The position numbers and the translations under genes are program-made. 28,540 nt of DNA from Planctomycetaceae bacterium UBA6894 (lineage in GTDB: Bacteria > Planctomycetota > Planctomycetia > Gemmatales > Gemmataceae), in assembly GCA_002451275.1 (NCBI GenBank), contig DKBS01000157.1:1813-30352 (forward strand), written 5' to 3'. Below are positions 1 through 7,272 of the stretch, piece after piece. Below the pieces are notes generated by a model. That model was not told the origin of the DNA and did no database searches. It saw only the letters and a program-made list of their open reading frames with translations. Numbering within the stretch: the first letter of the stretch is position 1; each line of letters begins with the position of its first letter.

Positions 1-857
1 TGAACAGGCGGCAATTCACCCTGACAGGCGTGGCGGCCACGGCCGGATTGATGGCAGGCAAGGCGGCGACGGCCAAGCCGGCGCTGAAAATCGCGCTGAA
101 GTACGGCATGATCGGTGGCGGCGGCAGCGTGGAGGACCGTTTCCGGCGGGCCCTGGCCTGCGGCTTCCAGGGCCTTGAGATGGACAGCCCGGCCGATATC
201 AACCGCGCCGAGGTGGTGAAGGCGCGCGACGCCACCGGCATGGTGATCCACGGGGTGGTGGACTCGATCCACTGGAAGGACACCCTTTCCAGCCCCGATG
301 AGGCCGTGCGCGCACGCGGCCTGAAGGGCCTGCTCACCGCCATCGAGGACTGCAAGACCTACGGTGGCACCACCGCCCTGCTGGTGCCTGGCGTGGTGAA
401 CAAGGATGCCACCTTCGACCAGTGCTGGGAGCGCTCCACCGCCGAGGTGAAAAAGGCCATTCCCGCCGCCGAAAAGGCCGGCGTGAAGATCGCCATCGAG
501 ACGGTGTGGAACAACTTCATCACCACCCCGGACCAACTGGTGAAGTATGTGGACCAGTTCGACAGCCCGTGGGTGGGCGCCTATTTCGACATCAGCAACA
601 TGATCAAGTACGGGGTGCCCCCCGCCGACTGGATCCGCAAGCTGGGCAAACGGATGTTGAAATTCGACTTCAAGGGCTATTCCCACGAGAAAAAATGGGT
701 CGGCATCGGCGAGGGTGACGAGAACTGGCCCGAGGTGCTGAAGGCGCTGGACGAGGTGGGCTACAGCGGCTGGGCCACCTCGGAGGTGGGCGGCGGCGAC
801 GAGAAGGTGCTGAAAGGCATCGCCGCCCGCATGAACAAGGTGCTGGGCCTCGCATAA
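1..857 (+). CDS. Exported sugar phosphate isomerase/epimerase-like TIM-barrel protein (5' end cut by one base)
   Basis: The frame is open from base 1. Bases 1-2 (tg) are the end of the start codon, so the protein begins (M)NRRQFTLTG, a twin-arginine (Tat) signal followed by a hydrophobic Ala/Gly stretch. The window therefore loses only one base of this gene. The body (about 285 residues in total) resembles the xylose isomerase-like TIM-barrel (AP endonuclease 2) superfamily. Barrel strands carry acidic or His residues expected to bind a divalent metal: GLEMDSP, MVIHGVVDS, KIAIETVWNN, GAYFDISNM, KFDFKGYS and ATSEVGGGD. Members of this superfamily isomerise or epimerise sugars and keto acids, and exported Tat-dependent copies are abundant in planctomycetes. 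The substrate cannot be read from the sequence. It ends at a strong hairpin shared with the convergent gene. An internal GTG at 30 is in frame, but using it would remove the Tat motif, so I reject that start. Confidence 0.85.
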   Translation, partial: NRRQFTLTGVAATAGLMAGKAATAKPALKIALKYGMIGGGGSVEDRFRRALACGFQGLEMDSPADINRAEVVKARDATGMVIHGVVDSIHWKDTLSSPDEAVRARGLKGLLTAIEDCKTYGGTTALLVPGVVNKDATFDQCWERSTAEVKKAIPAAEKAGVKIAIETVWNNFITTPDQLVKYVDQFDSPWVGAYFDISNMIKYGVPPADWIRKLGKRMLKFDFKGYSHEKKWVGIGEGDENWPEVLKALDEVGYSGWATSEVGGGDEKVLKGIAARMNKVLGLA

Positions 858-874
858 CCGCTGTCCTACCCCGA

Positions 875-916
875 AAAAAGTACGGGTCCGGCACACCCCG
901 TGTGCCGGACCCGTTT
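875..916. terminator. Bidirectional rho-independent terminator
   Basis: A perfect 14-bp inverted repeat (882-895 with 901-914) closes a 5-nt loop. On the plus strand it runs into a short T-rich tract (tttcattt). On the minus strand it runs into the complement of the A-run at 875-879, giving consecutive T residues. It lies between the stop codons of two convergent genes (857 and 938), so one hairpin can end both transcripts. Confidence 0.8.
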
Positions 917-937
917 CATTTCAATAGCTTTCAGGAA

Positions 938-1369
938 TTACTTCTTCTCAATGGGAACGAGGCTGGTGTGCTCGGCGATCAACCGCCAGCGGCCGTCCAG
1001 CTTTTGCCAGACATCGGTGTAGCGTTGGGTCTCGTCCACAGGTTGGCCCTTGCGTTTGCCGCGCACACGCACCCGGCCGGTCTCCACCGCCACTTGGCCG
1101 GTGATTTGTCGCCTGATGTCGCCCGACTCCACCGATTCATAATGCGTGTCGGGCTTGGCCAGCATTTCCAGCACCTGGGAGCGGTCCATCACCCGCCCCG
1201 TGGCGGTGGTGAACACCACCCCGGGAGCGAGGATTTTTTCCAGCACCGCCATGTCTCGGCGGCTGATGGCCGCGTCGTAGGCTTTCGCCACCGCTTCCAG
1301 CTCCGCGGCGGCATTGGATGCCTCAGGCGGTGCGGCTTGACCTATCGCGACCAGCAGCAGCATCAACAC
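938..1369 (-). CDS. Exported NTF2-like (SnoaL/DUF4440-type) protein
   Basis: A 143-residue protein. A short hydrophobic leader (MLMLLLVAIGQAAPP) is followed by a cystatin-like NTF2 fold: an N-terminal helix with a YDAAISRRDMAVLEKILAP pattern, then strands with VVFTTATGR, a conserved YTDVWQKLDGRWRLIAEH segment and a short tail. This pattern is typical of DUF4440/SnoaL-like proteins, whose pockets bind small molecules; the ligand is unknown. I chose the GTG at 1369 because a GAGGG Shine-Dalgarno lies 8 nt upstream and the leader then starts with the hydrophobic core. A longer reading from 1417 would overlap the CDGSH gene by 31 nt and put a polar extension before the signal peptide. It lies directly downstream of the CDGSH gene, with its RBS around that gene's stop codon, so the two are probably co-transcribed. 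Confidence 0.8.
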   Translation of the reverse strand: MLMLLLVAIGQAAPPEASNAAAELEAVAKAYDAAISRRDMAVLEKILAPGVVFTTATGRVMDRSQVLEMLAKPDTHYESVESGDIRRQITGQVAVETGRVRVRGKRKGQPVDETQRYTDVWQKLDGRWRLIAEHTSLVPIEKK

Positions 1370-1386
1370 GACGGTATCCCTCGGAA

Positions 1387-1608
1387 TCAGGCCTGGGGAG
1401 CCGGGGCCAGATCGCACCCTTGGAACACACCCTTGTGGGCCCCGTCACAAAACGGCTTGTTCTTCGACAGGCCGCAGCGACACAGCGCCACCACTTCCTT
1501 TCCGGCGGGGATGGGGAAGGGATTGCCCAGATGATCCACCACCTTGACGGTGCCGGGCACCACCAGGGGACCGTTCTCGCGACAGCGGAGGGTGACAGGT
1601 TCGGACAT
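1387..1608 (-). CDS. CDGSH iron-sulphur domain protein
   Basis: A 73-residue protein with one CDGSH domain. The motif C-x-C-x2-S-x3-P-x-C-D-G-A-H is complete, with C43, C45, C54 and H58 as expected ligands of a [2Fe-2S] cluster of the mitoNEET type (three Cys and one His). No membrane segment or signal is visible, so a cytoplasmic redox or Fe-S transfer role is likely; the partner is unknown. The start ATG has AAGGAG 6 nt upstream. It is the first gene of a short two-gene unit with the exported NTF2-like protein. The unit follows the terminator at 1639-1667 and I did not find a convincing promoter. Confidence 0.9.
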   Translation of the reverse strand: MSEPVTLRCRENGPLVVPGTVKVVDHLGNPFPIPAGKEVVALCRCGLSKNKPFCDGAHKGVFQGCDLAPAPQA

Positions 1609-1638
1609 GAGGGGCTCCTTGCAGGGGTTTCAGGCGTG

Positions 1639-1667
1639 AAAAAAACCAAGCCCCGCTTGCGCGGGGC
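1639..1667 (-). terminator. Rho-independent terminator after the lipoprotein gene
   Basis: On the minus strand, a 7-bp GC stem (1667-1661 with 1656-1650) and a 4-nt loop are followed, 4 nt on, by seven T residues (complement of A at 1639-1645). It lies 35 nt beyond the stop codon at 1702 and so ends the guaA-to-lipoprotein operon before the CDGSH gene. Confidence 0.75.
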
Positions 1668-1701
1668 CCGGAAAGGACTTATTCAGTTTAGCCGCAACGG
1701 A

Positions 1702-2394
1702 TCAATCGGCGTAGAAATCGTCCCGCGTGGGGTGCGAGGTGAATTTCCAGGAGACCCGCTTGCCCAGGTATTCCATGAACATCTGGCGGAACTCGGCCGG
1801 CGACTTGTCCGTGGTGGTCAACTGCATGCGCGACTCGCGCGGGTAGCTGCAGGTGAAGGCCTGCGGCGGCGGCGAATCCTCCGGTTTTTTCACATCCACC
1901 AGCGAGATGGTCATGTCCGCCTTGCCGCGGTACAGGGTTCCGCCAGAGCCCGGCTCATACAAACCCAGATGATTCATCTCGAGGTAGATCACCCAGTCGG
2001 CCTTGAAATACTCGCCGATGCTGGCCAGCTCGGATTCGTGCCAGTCGGGGTGGCTCATCTTGTAGTCCTCCACCTTGCGGGCGGGGACAATGGTCACCTT
2101 CTCCTTGTTCGTTTCAAATAACTGACGCAGGCTGCGCTCCAGGTAATGGGTCAGCTCGCGGTCGGAGTTGATGAACTCGGGGCGCAGGTCCAGACGGTGG
2201 TAGGTGAGGATCACCACCTTGCGCTCTTCCTTCTTGTTCTTGGAGGCGATTTTCTGGATTTCCGGTTCGTGCTTGGGATCTTCCATCGCGAAGAGGAAGT
2301 ACGGAACCTGCAGCACATTGCATCCGGTGCCAGCCAGTGCCAGGCCGATCACGGCGCCAGCCAACAGCCGCAACCGGTGGAAGACCTCACTCAT
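1702..2394 (-). CDS. Predicted lipoprotein of unknown function
   Basis: A 230-residue protein. The N-terminus (MSEVFHRLRLLAGAVIGLALAGTGC) looks like a type II signal peptide with a non-canonical lipobox ending in Gly-Cys, so export and lipidation are likely. The mature part has alternating charged helices and strands (VVILTYHRL, KADWVIYLEMNHLGLYEPGSGG, KADMTISLVDV) but no motif I can tie to a named family. The pattern, in which the cell tests an input and returns a vector-like beta strand, recalls small periplasmic assembly lipoproteins, but that is only an impression. I chose ATG 2394 because it overlaps the DUF2752 stop as ATGA, which implies translational coupling, and because longer readings simply read through that gene in another frame. 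It is the last gene before a terminator. Confidence 0.75.
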   Translation of the reverse strand: MSEVFHRLRLLAGAVIGLALAGTGCNVLQVPYFLFAMEDPKHEPEIQKIASKNKKEERKVVILTYHRLDLRPEFINSDRELTHYLERSLRQLFETNKEKVTIVPARKVEDYKMSHPDWHESELASIGEYFKADWVIYLEMNHLGLYEPGSGGTLYRGKADMTISLVDVKKPEDSPPPQAFTCSYPRESRMQLTTTDKSPAEFRQMFMEYLGKRVSWKFTSHPTRDDFYAD

Positions 2395-2897
2395 GGCAAA
2401 CCCCCCATTCGCGCCCACAAAAGAGCGCCTGACACCAAAACCCAGCGACCCAGCGTGACCACCAGCGAAACAAACAGGCCTGCCAGCAGACCGTTTTCCA
2501 GCCGGGTGAACCACCACAACTTTCCCGCAAGCCCCACCGCCAGGCACCAGGGAATGGAAACCAACCCCAAAAGGGCCAGCACCACACCCGCGCTGTTGGC
2601 CTGCCAACTAGCCACCAGATCGCCATGCATCAGCAGGGAAAAACTGGTGGTCATGCCGCAGGAAGGGCACGGAAAACCGCTCATGACCAAGAAGTTGCAC
2701 GGGGGCAAGCCCAACTGGAGATGGGTTCCCTGGGTGAGGGGTTCTCCCGAAACGGAATCGTAGGGATCCAACCAAATGGCTATCCCCAGGACCAGTAGCA
2801 CGCCGCCGGCGAAAAACAGCGCCGCAAACCGCTCCCAAGTGGTTGCGGAGTATAGGGTTGCGGAAAAAGGCCGCCATTTTTCGGGCATGACGGGCAT
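2391..2897 (-). CDS. DUF2752 family membrane protein
   Basis: A 168-residue protein with three to four hydrophobic segments. The hallmark GFPCPSCGMTTSF motif sits near residues 74-86, which fits DUF2752, a family of small inner-membrane proteins without an assigned function. Two in-frame ATGs are possible, at 2897 and 2888, and neither has a clear Shine-Dalgarno. A TATAAT hexamer at 2896-2901 (minus strand) would start a transcript almost exactly at the second ATG, so a leaderless start at 2888 is possible. The stop overlaps the start of the lipoprotein gene as ATGA. It follows the acyltransferase gene by about 24 nt. Confidence 0.8.
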   Translation of the reverse strand: MPVMPEKWRPFSATLYSATTWERFAALFFAGGVLLVLGIAIWLDPYDSVSGEPLTQGTHLQLGLPPCNFLVMSGFPCPSCGMTTSFSLLMHGDLVASWQANSAGVVLALLGLVSIPWCLAVGLAGKLWWFTRLENGLLAGLFVSLVVTLGRWVLVSGALLWARMGGLP

Positions 2898-2901
2898 TAT
2901 A
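2896..2901 (-). promoter_or_regulatory. Possible -10 box for a leaderless DUF2752 transcript
   Basis: A perfect TATAAT on the minus strand overlaps the first in-frame ATG of the DUF2752 gene and lies 7 nt before the second. A weak -35 (CTGATT, 3 of 6 matches, 18-nt spacer) lies upstream in the short gap after the acyltransferase gene. Because the -35 is poor, the call is tentative. Confidence 0.35.
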
Positions 2902-2921
2902 GCCCAGAGGGAATGGTGAAA

Positions 2922-3629
2922 TCAGGCAGCCTTGCGCAGGGGCGTTGAAGTCCCGTCAGCCCCTCGGGAGGATTGGGTCAGGATTTCCTCAGCCCGCTGA
3001 TTCACCGCGTCCAACGCGGCCTGTATCTGGCCGGCAGTTTTTTCCAGCATGCCACGGCCCATCTCCTGGCCAAACTCCAGCGGGCAGGCGGTGACCAGGA
3101 CCGCACGGCTGAACGGTTTGGGGAGCGCGAAGCGATCCCAGGAGTTGAAGCGCCAGCAACTGGAGTAGGCCACCCCAAAAGCGACCACCGGCAAATTCGT
3201 TTTCAGGGCCAGATACCCCACTCCCTGCTGCACCTGGCGCCGGGGGCCTTTGGGCCCATCGGGGGTGATGGCCAAATGGCAGCTTTCCCCCTGGCGGACC
3301 AGTTCCTTGACCGCTTCTGCGCCTCCCCGGGTGGAAGAGCCGGCCACGGTACTGAAACCCAGGGACTTGCAGGCGCGGGCAATCATCTGCCCATCGGCAT
3401 GCTTGCTGATCAGCACCTGGATATCCCTGCGGGCGTATTGGCTGGCTGGCACCAGGATATGCTCATGCCAAAAACAGTAGAGGTAGCGTCCCTGAAACCC
3501 CGGGTCGTTGGGATCGTACCGGTTTTCCTGGGGGTGGTATTCAAACCGGATGGTGCGCATCCAGGTGCGCACCAGCAGCGCGATGCACCACCCAGCGAAG
3601 GCCACAAGCCACGGGCCGCGGATTTTCAT
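2922..3629 (-). CDS. DUF374 lysophospholipid acyltransferase-like protein
   Basis: A 235-residue protein of the DUF374 / LPLAT-like group. An N-terminal hydrophobic anchor (LVAFAGWCIALLV) is followed by FWHEHILVPAS (the His-containing acceptor motif), VLISKHADGQMIAR, GSSTRGGAEA and ITPDGPKGPRR, the last being the glycerolipid acyltransferase-like block. The fold transfers acyl chains in the membrane. DUF374 members are thought to act in envelope lipid (often lipid A-type) synthesis, but the substrate here is not known. It follows dapF by 30 nt with only a weak Shine-Dalgarno (GGA), so it probably depends on upstream transcription. The C-terminal 20 residues are polar and poorly conserved-looking. 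Confidence 0.85.
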   Translation of the reverse strand: MKIRGPWLVAFAGWCIALLVRTWMRTIRFEYHPQENRYDPNDPGFQGRYLYCFWHEHILVPASQYARRDIQVLISKHADGQMIARACKSLGFSTVAGSSTRGGAEAVKELVRQGESCHLAITPDGPKGPRRQVQQGVGYLALKTNLPVVAFGVAYSSCWRFNSWDRFALPKPFSRAVLVTACPLEFGQEMGRGMLEKTAGQIQAALDAVNQRAEEILTQSSRGADGTSTPLRKAA

Positions 3630-3659
3630 GCCACATTCCGGGAAAAGGGCCCGGAACAG

Positions 3660-4520
3660 TTAGGCGGGCCAGATCCCGCTGAAAACCTCCGTGGCCGGCC
3701 CCGTCTTATACACGGTTTTCCCCTCACCGGGCCACTCCAGTTCCAATTCCCCGCCCAAAAGCTTCCCTGTGCATTTCCGGTCCAGGCGCCCGGTCAGGAT
3801 CCCCGCCACGGCCACCGCGCAGGCCCCGGTGCCGCAGGCCAGGGTTTCGCCAGACCCCCGCTCCCACACACGCATCACAAACCGATCGCGGGCAACGACT
3901 TCCACAAATTCGATATTGGCCCGTTTGGGAAAGGCAGCGCAGGTTTCCAGAAACTTGCCCACCTCATGGACCATCTGGTCGGTGATCTTGTCCACAAAGG
4001 CGACCGCGTGGGGGTTGCCCATGCTGACGCAGGTCAGTTTCACGGTTCCCCAAGGGGTTTCCACCGGCTGCTCAATGGGCGGGTCACCCGACAGTGTGGT
4101 GGGAATGAGCGCCGCCTGAAGGATGGGCTGGCCCATTTCCACGCGTGCCCGGGAAACCTTGCCGTCCTTCACCTCCAATTCCACCGGCAACAATCCGCGC
4201 CCGGTTTCGAGCAGCAACCGGGGCTTCCGGGCGATGCCGTGGTCGTGCACCAGCTTGGCGACGCAGCGCAGACCGTTGCCGCACATTTCCGACTCGCTGC
4301 CATCGGCGTTGAACATGCGCATGCGGGCATCCGCGCCGGCCGCCTTCGCTGCGTCAGTGGGCGGGCAAACCAGGATCAGCCCGTCACCACCGACACCGAA
4401 GTGACGGTCGCTGACCGCCCGGGCCAAGCCGGCCGGATCGGCGGGCAGGCCGTTGCGGAAGCAATCGACATAGACGTAATCGTTGCCGAGGCCGTGCATC
4501 TTGATGAACGGGATGGTCAT
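3660..4520 (-). CDS. dapF: Diaminopimelate epimerase
   Basis: A 286-residue protein that converts LL- to meso-diaminopimelate in the cytoplasm for lysine and peptidoglycan synthesis. The two catalytic cysteines are visible in the family motifs: C80 in EMCGNGLRC and C229 in ETLACGTGACA. The N-terminal MHGLGNDYVYVD, the FGVGGDGLIL block and SMGNPHAV also match. Length is normal (about 275-290). ATG 4520 has AGGA 8 nt upstream; the longer frame back to 4643 runs antisense-like sequence over the end of guaA and is rejected. It is 43 nt downstream of guaA and probably in its operon. Possession of dapF fits a cell that makes meso-DAP; in planctomycetes this supports peptidoglycan synthesis. Confidence 0.95.
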   Translation of the reverse strand: MTIPFIKMHGLGNDYVYVDCFRNGLPADPAGLARAVSDRHFGVGGDGLILVCPPTDAAKAAGADARMRMFNADGSESEMCGNGLRCVAKLVHDHGIARKPRLLLETGRGLLPVELEVKDGKVSRARVEMGQPILQAALIPTTLSGDPPIEQPVETPWGTVKLTCVSMGNPHAVAFVDKITDQMVHEVGKFLETCAAFPKRANIEFVEVVARDRFVMRVWERGSGETLACGTGACAVAVAGILTGRLDRKCTGKLLGGELELEWPGEGKTVYKTGPATEVFSGIWPA

Positions 4521-4563
4521 GGCACTTTTCCTATCCGAATATAGATCACCGGGCCGATGCCGC

Positions 4564-6180
4564 TCACTCCCACTCGATGGTGGCAGGGGGTTTGCTGGAG
4601 ATGTCGTAGACAACGCGGTTGACCCCGCGCACCTCGTTGACAATGCGGGTGGAGATCTTGCGCAGCAGGTCGTGGGGCAAAGGGGCCCAGTCGGCGGTCA
4701 TGAAATCGTCGGTGGTCACCGCGCGCAGGGCGATGGTCTCATCGTAGGTGCGGCCGTCCCCCATCACGCCCACGCTGCGCACCGGCAACAATACCGCGAA
4801 CGCCTGCGAGGTTTTTTCATACCAGCCACTGGCGTGCAGTTCGGCCTGGTAAATCGTGTCGGCCTGACGCAGGACTGCCAGACGCTCAGCGGTCACCTCG
4901 CCCAGGCAGCGGACCGCCAATCCCGGACCGGGAAACGGGTGCCGCCACACCAGTTCGCGTGGCAACCCCAGCGCCTCACCCAAGTTCCGCACCTCGTCCT
5001 TGAAGAGGTCCCGCAGGGGCTCGATCAGCTCGAAACCCAGCTTCTCGGGCAATCCGCCCACATTGTGGTGGGTCTTGATGGTGGCGGCCGGACCGTCCGG
5101 CGAACCGCCGGACTCGATCACATCCGGGTACAGTGTGCCTTGGGCCAGAAACTTGGCGCCGGAAAGCCCCTTGGCCTCATGGGTGAACACGTCGATAAAC
5201 AGCCCGCCGATTTTCTTGCGCTTGGCCTGCGGATCGGTCACACCCGCCAAGGCCGTGAGGAACTCCCTCCCGGCGTCCGCAATCCGCAGTTTGGTGCCGA
5301 AGTGGCTTTCAAACACCTGGGCCACCGATTGGGCCTCATCCGCCCGCAGCAGGCCGTTGTCCACGAGGATGCACACCGCCTGCGGCCCGATGGACCTGGC
5401 CAGCAGGGCGGCCAGCACCGAGGAATCAACGCCGCCCGACAGGCCGCAGATCACGCGGTCCTTGCCGACCCGTTCACGGATGTCGTGGATCTGGTGATTC
5501 AGGAAATCGCCCATGGTCCAAAGACCGTGGCAGCCGCAGACCTTTTTCAGGAACTGCTCGAGAATGGCGCCGCCACGCTCGGTGTGCACCACCTCGGGAT
5601 GGAACTGCAGGCCGTAAAAGGGCTTGCTGGCATGCTTCACCGCGGCCAACGGGCAGGTGGGCGTGCGCGCGAGCACCTGCCAGGAATGGTCCTTGCCAGG
5701 TTCCACCTGGTCGCCGTGGCTCATCCAGACGGTTGTGGTCTTCTCGCCCACTCCGTCGAGCAACCCGCCGCCTGCCACCACCTCCACCAGGGCCCGGCCG
5801 AACTCGCGGTGCTCGGCCCGCTTCACCGGGAATCCCATGGTGTGGCAAAGCGCCTGCATGCCGTAGCAGATACCCAGGATCGGAATGCCCAGTTCCAGGA
5901 TGGCCGGGTCAAACCTGGGTGCCCCGGCGTCGTACACGCTGGAGGGGCCGCCGCTGAGGATGATGCCTTTCGGCGCCAGCTCGCGGATGCGCGCGGCCGT
6001 CAAGTCATGACGGACCAACCGGCAAAAGACGCGGTGCTCACGCACCCTGCGGGCAATTAGCTGCGCGTACTGCGAGCCGAAATCCAGAATGAGGATCTGT
6101 TCTGACTGGGCTTGTTGGGACGCGTCCAACTGGGCCATGGCTGCCTGGCTTTCCTTTGCGGCTCCATGCACTTGGGGCAT
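4564..6180 (-). CDS. guaA: GMP synthase (glutamine-hydrolysing)
   Basis: A 538-residue protein that aminates XMP to GMP using glutamine and ATP. The N-terminal class I glutamine amidotransferase has ILDFGSQYAQ, GGPSSVYD, the nucleophile C105 in GICYGMQ and an FHPEV His/Glu pair. The ATP pyrophosphatase domain has the P-loop GLSGGVDSSV, with DNGLLR and PDVIESG-type blocks after it. The C-terminal dimerisation domain ends RVVYDISSKPPATIEWE, the family's usual end. There are about 26 extra residues before the first conserved strand. ATG 6180 sits close to a good promoter; an in-frame TTG at 6192 lies so close to the predicted transcription start that it is unlikely. It heads the run to the terminator at 1639. 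Confidence 0.97.
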   Translation of the reverse strand: MPQVHGAAKESQAAMAQLDASQQAQSEQILILDFGSQYAQLIARRVREHRVFCRLVRHDLTAARIRELAPKGIILSGGPSSVYDAGAPRFDPAILELGIPILGICYGMQALCHTMGFPVKRAEHREFGRALVEVVAGGGLLDGVGEKTTTVWMSHGDQVEPGKDHSWQVLARTPTCPLAAVKHASKPFYGLQFHPEVVHTERGGAILEQFLKKVCGCHGLWTMGDFLNHQIHDIRERVGKDRVICGLSGGVDSSVLAALLARSIGPQAVCILVDNGLLRADEAQSVAQVFESHFGTKLRIADAGREFLTALAGVTDPQAKRKKIGGLFIDVFTHEAKGLSGAKFLAQGTLYPDVIESGGSPDGPAATIKTHHNVGGLPEKLGFELIEPLRDLFKDEVRNLGEALGLPRELVWRHPFPGPGLAVRCLGEVTAERLAVLRQADTIYQAELHASGWYEKTSQAFAVLLPVRSVGVMGDGRTYDETIALRAVTTDDFMTADWAPLPHDLLRKISTRIVNEVRGVNRVVYDISSKPPATIEWE

Positions 6181-6203
6181 GTTGCCGTCCAATCAAAAGG
6201 AAT

Positions 6204-6231
6204 ATTCTACCAGTGGCCGGCCGGGTGTCCA
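6204..6231 (-). promoter_or_regulatory. Promoter of guaA
   Basis: On the minus strand, TGGACA (6231-6226, 5 of 6 matches to the -35 consensus) and TAGAAT (6209-6204, 5 of 6 to the -10) are separated by 16 nt. A transcript would start near 6197, giving a short leader of about 17 nt before ATG 6180. It lies in the 95-nt gap after proC. Confidence 0.6.
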
Positions 6232-6275
6232 TTGGCCGCAAAACGGGCCTGCCTACCCGCCGAACCGGACCATCC

Positions 6276-7109
6276 TCAGCTTTTGCCCAACTCCTCGGCC
6301 CGGCGAGCCGCGGCCAGCACCGCATCCATCAAGCCGCCCCGCACACCGGCCTGCTCCAGGGCGTGCAGTCCGGCGATGGTGGTGCCGCCCGGGCTGGCCA
6401 CCTCATCCTTCAGTTGGGCCGGATGTTTGCCGGTCTCCAACACCATCTTCGCGGTCCCGAGGACCGTTTGGGCGGCCAGCGTTTGGGCCACATCCCTGGG
6501 CAAGCCGGCGCGGACGCCCCCATCGGCCAGCGCCTCAATAACCAGACAGACAAAAGCCGGCCCGCTACCCGAAAGACCGGTCACCGCATCCAGCAGGGAC
6601 TCCTTCACCTCAAAAACCTTGCCAACTGAGCCGAAAAGGGCTGAAACCACCGCGGCATCCTCGGCGCTGGCGCTGGGCCCGCGGGAAAAGGCCGATGCGC
6701 TGGCACCCACCTGGCTGGGAGTGTTGGGCATAATCCGTATCACCCGCTGGTGCCCCAATGCGGTGCACAAGGTGGGCAAAGTGGCCCCCGCCACAATCGA
6801 AAGGATCAATTTGTCCGACCCCAAATCTCCCCTCAGGTCACCGATCACCGCATGCAGTTGTTGGGGTTTTATGGCCAAAACCACTACCCTGCTGGCCCGC
6901 AGCATGGCCCGATTGTCCTCGGTGGCCCAAAAACCAGTGGCCTGGTGAAAGGCCTCCCGGGCACCCGCAAAAGGGTCAGCCGCCTGGCAATGGCCCAATT
7001 GGACCAATCCGGCATGTTTCCAGCCCAAAGCCAGGGCGGTGGCCATGCGGCCGGCACCCAGAAAGCCAAGGTCCTTGACCGGCTGGATTGGTGGGTTCGC
7101 CGAAGTCAT
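6276..7109 (-). CDS. proC: Pyrroline-5-carboxylate reductase
   Basis: A 277-residue protein for the last step of proline synthesis, NAD(P)H reduction of pyrroline-5-carboxylate. The N-terminal Rossmann motif LGFLGAGRMATALA, VVVLAIKPQQL, IVAGATLPTL, VIRIMPNTPSQVG and the C-terminal VTGLSGSGPAFVCLVIEALADGGVRAGL and SPGGTTIAGLHALE blocks all match the family. Length is normal. ATG 7109 has AGGAGGGG 8 nt upstream, which beats the longer reading from 7166. It is transcribed away from the MFS transporter, with a 163-nt shared upstream region. It stops 95 nt before guaA, which has its own promoter. Confidence 0.95.
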   Translation of the reverse strand: MTSANPPIQPVKDLGFLGAGRMATALALGWKHAGLVQLGHCQAADPFAGAREAFHQATGFWATEDNRAMLRASRVVVLAIKPQQLHAVIGDLRGDLGSDKLILSIVAGATLPTLCTALGHQRVIRIMPNTPSQVGASASAFSRGPSASAEDAAVVSALFGSVGKVFEVKESLLDAVTGLSGSGPAFVCLVIEALADGGVRAGLPRDVAQTLAAQTVLGTAKMVLETGKHPAQLKDEVASPGGTTIAGLHALEQAGVRGGLMDAVLAAARRAEELGKS

Positions 7110-7186
7110 GTGCCGGCCCCTCCTGTAGGCGGGATGAACGGGATATTCCAAGCCAGGGGCGGACAAATGCTTGCGTCCGGCCCGTG

Positions 7187-7233
7187 GGGGCGTAAAACCT
7201 CTGTGTGAGGAATCTTAACCCATCTCACGCCCC
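7187..7233. repeat. Nested inverted repeat between proC and the MFS gene
   Basis: A 7-bp perfect repeat (7187-7193 with 7227-7233) encloses a small 4-bp stem (7198-7201 with 7207-7210, loop TGTGT). It lies in the middle of the divergent upstream region, 40 nt before the MFS start. It could be an operator, a leader fold or chance in GC-rich DNA. Confidence 0.35.
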
Positions 7234-7272
7234 GATGGCGGAATGGATGGCCCGGATACTCGGAGAATACCC

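Noticed and set aside
2973..4544. A long plus-strand open frame (523 codons) over the acyltransferase and dapF genes.
   Set aside because: It is antisense to two clear enzymes, is rich in His, Gly, Pro and Arg as expected from GC-rich shadow frames, and has no recognisable domain.
4483..6060. A 525-codon plus-strand frame over guaA.
   Set aside because: Antisense to a fully conserved guaA; composition is that of a shadow frame.
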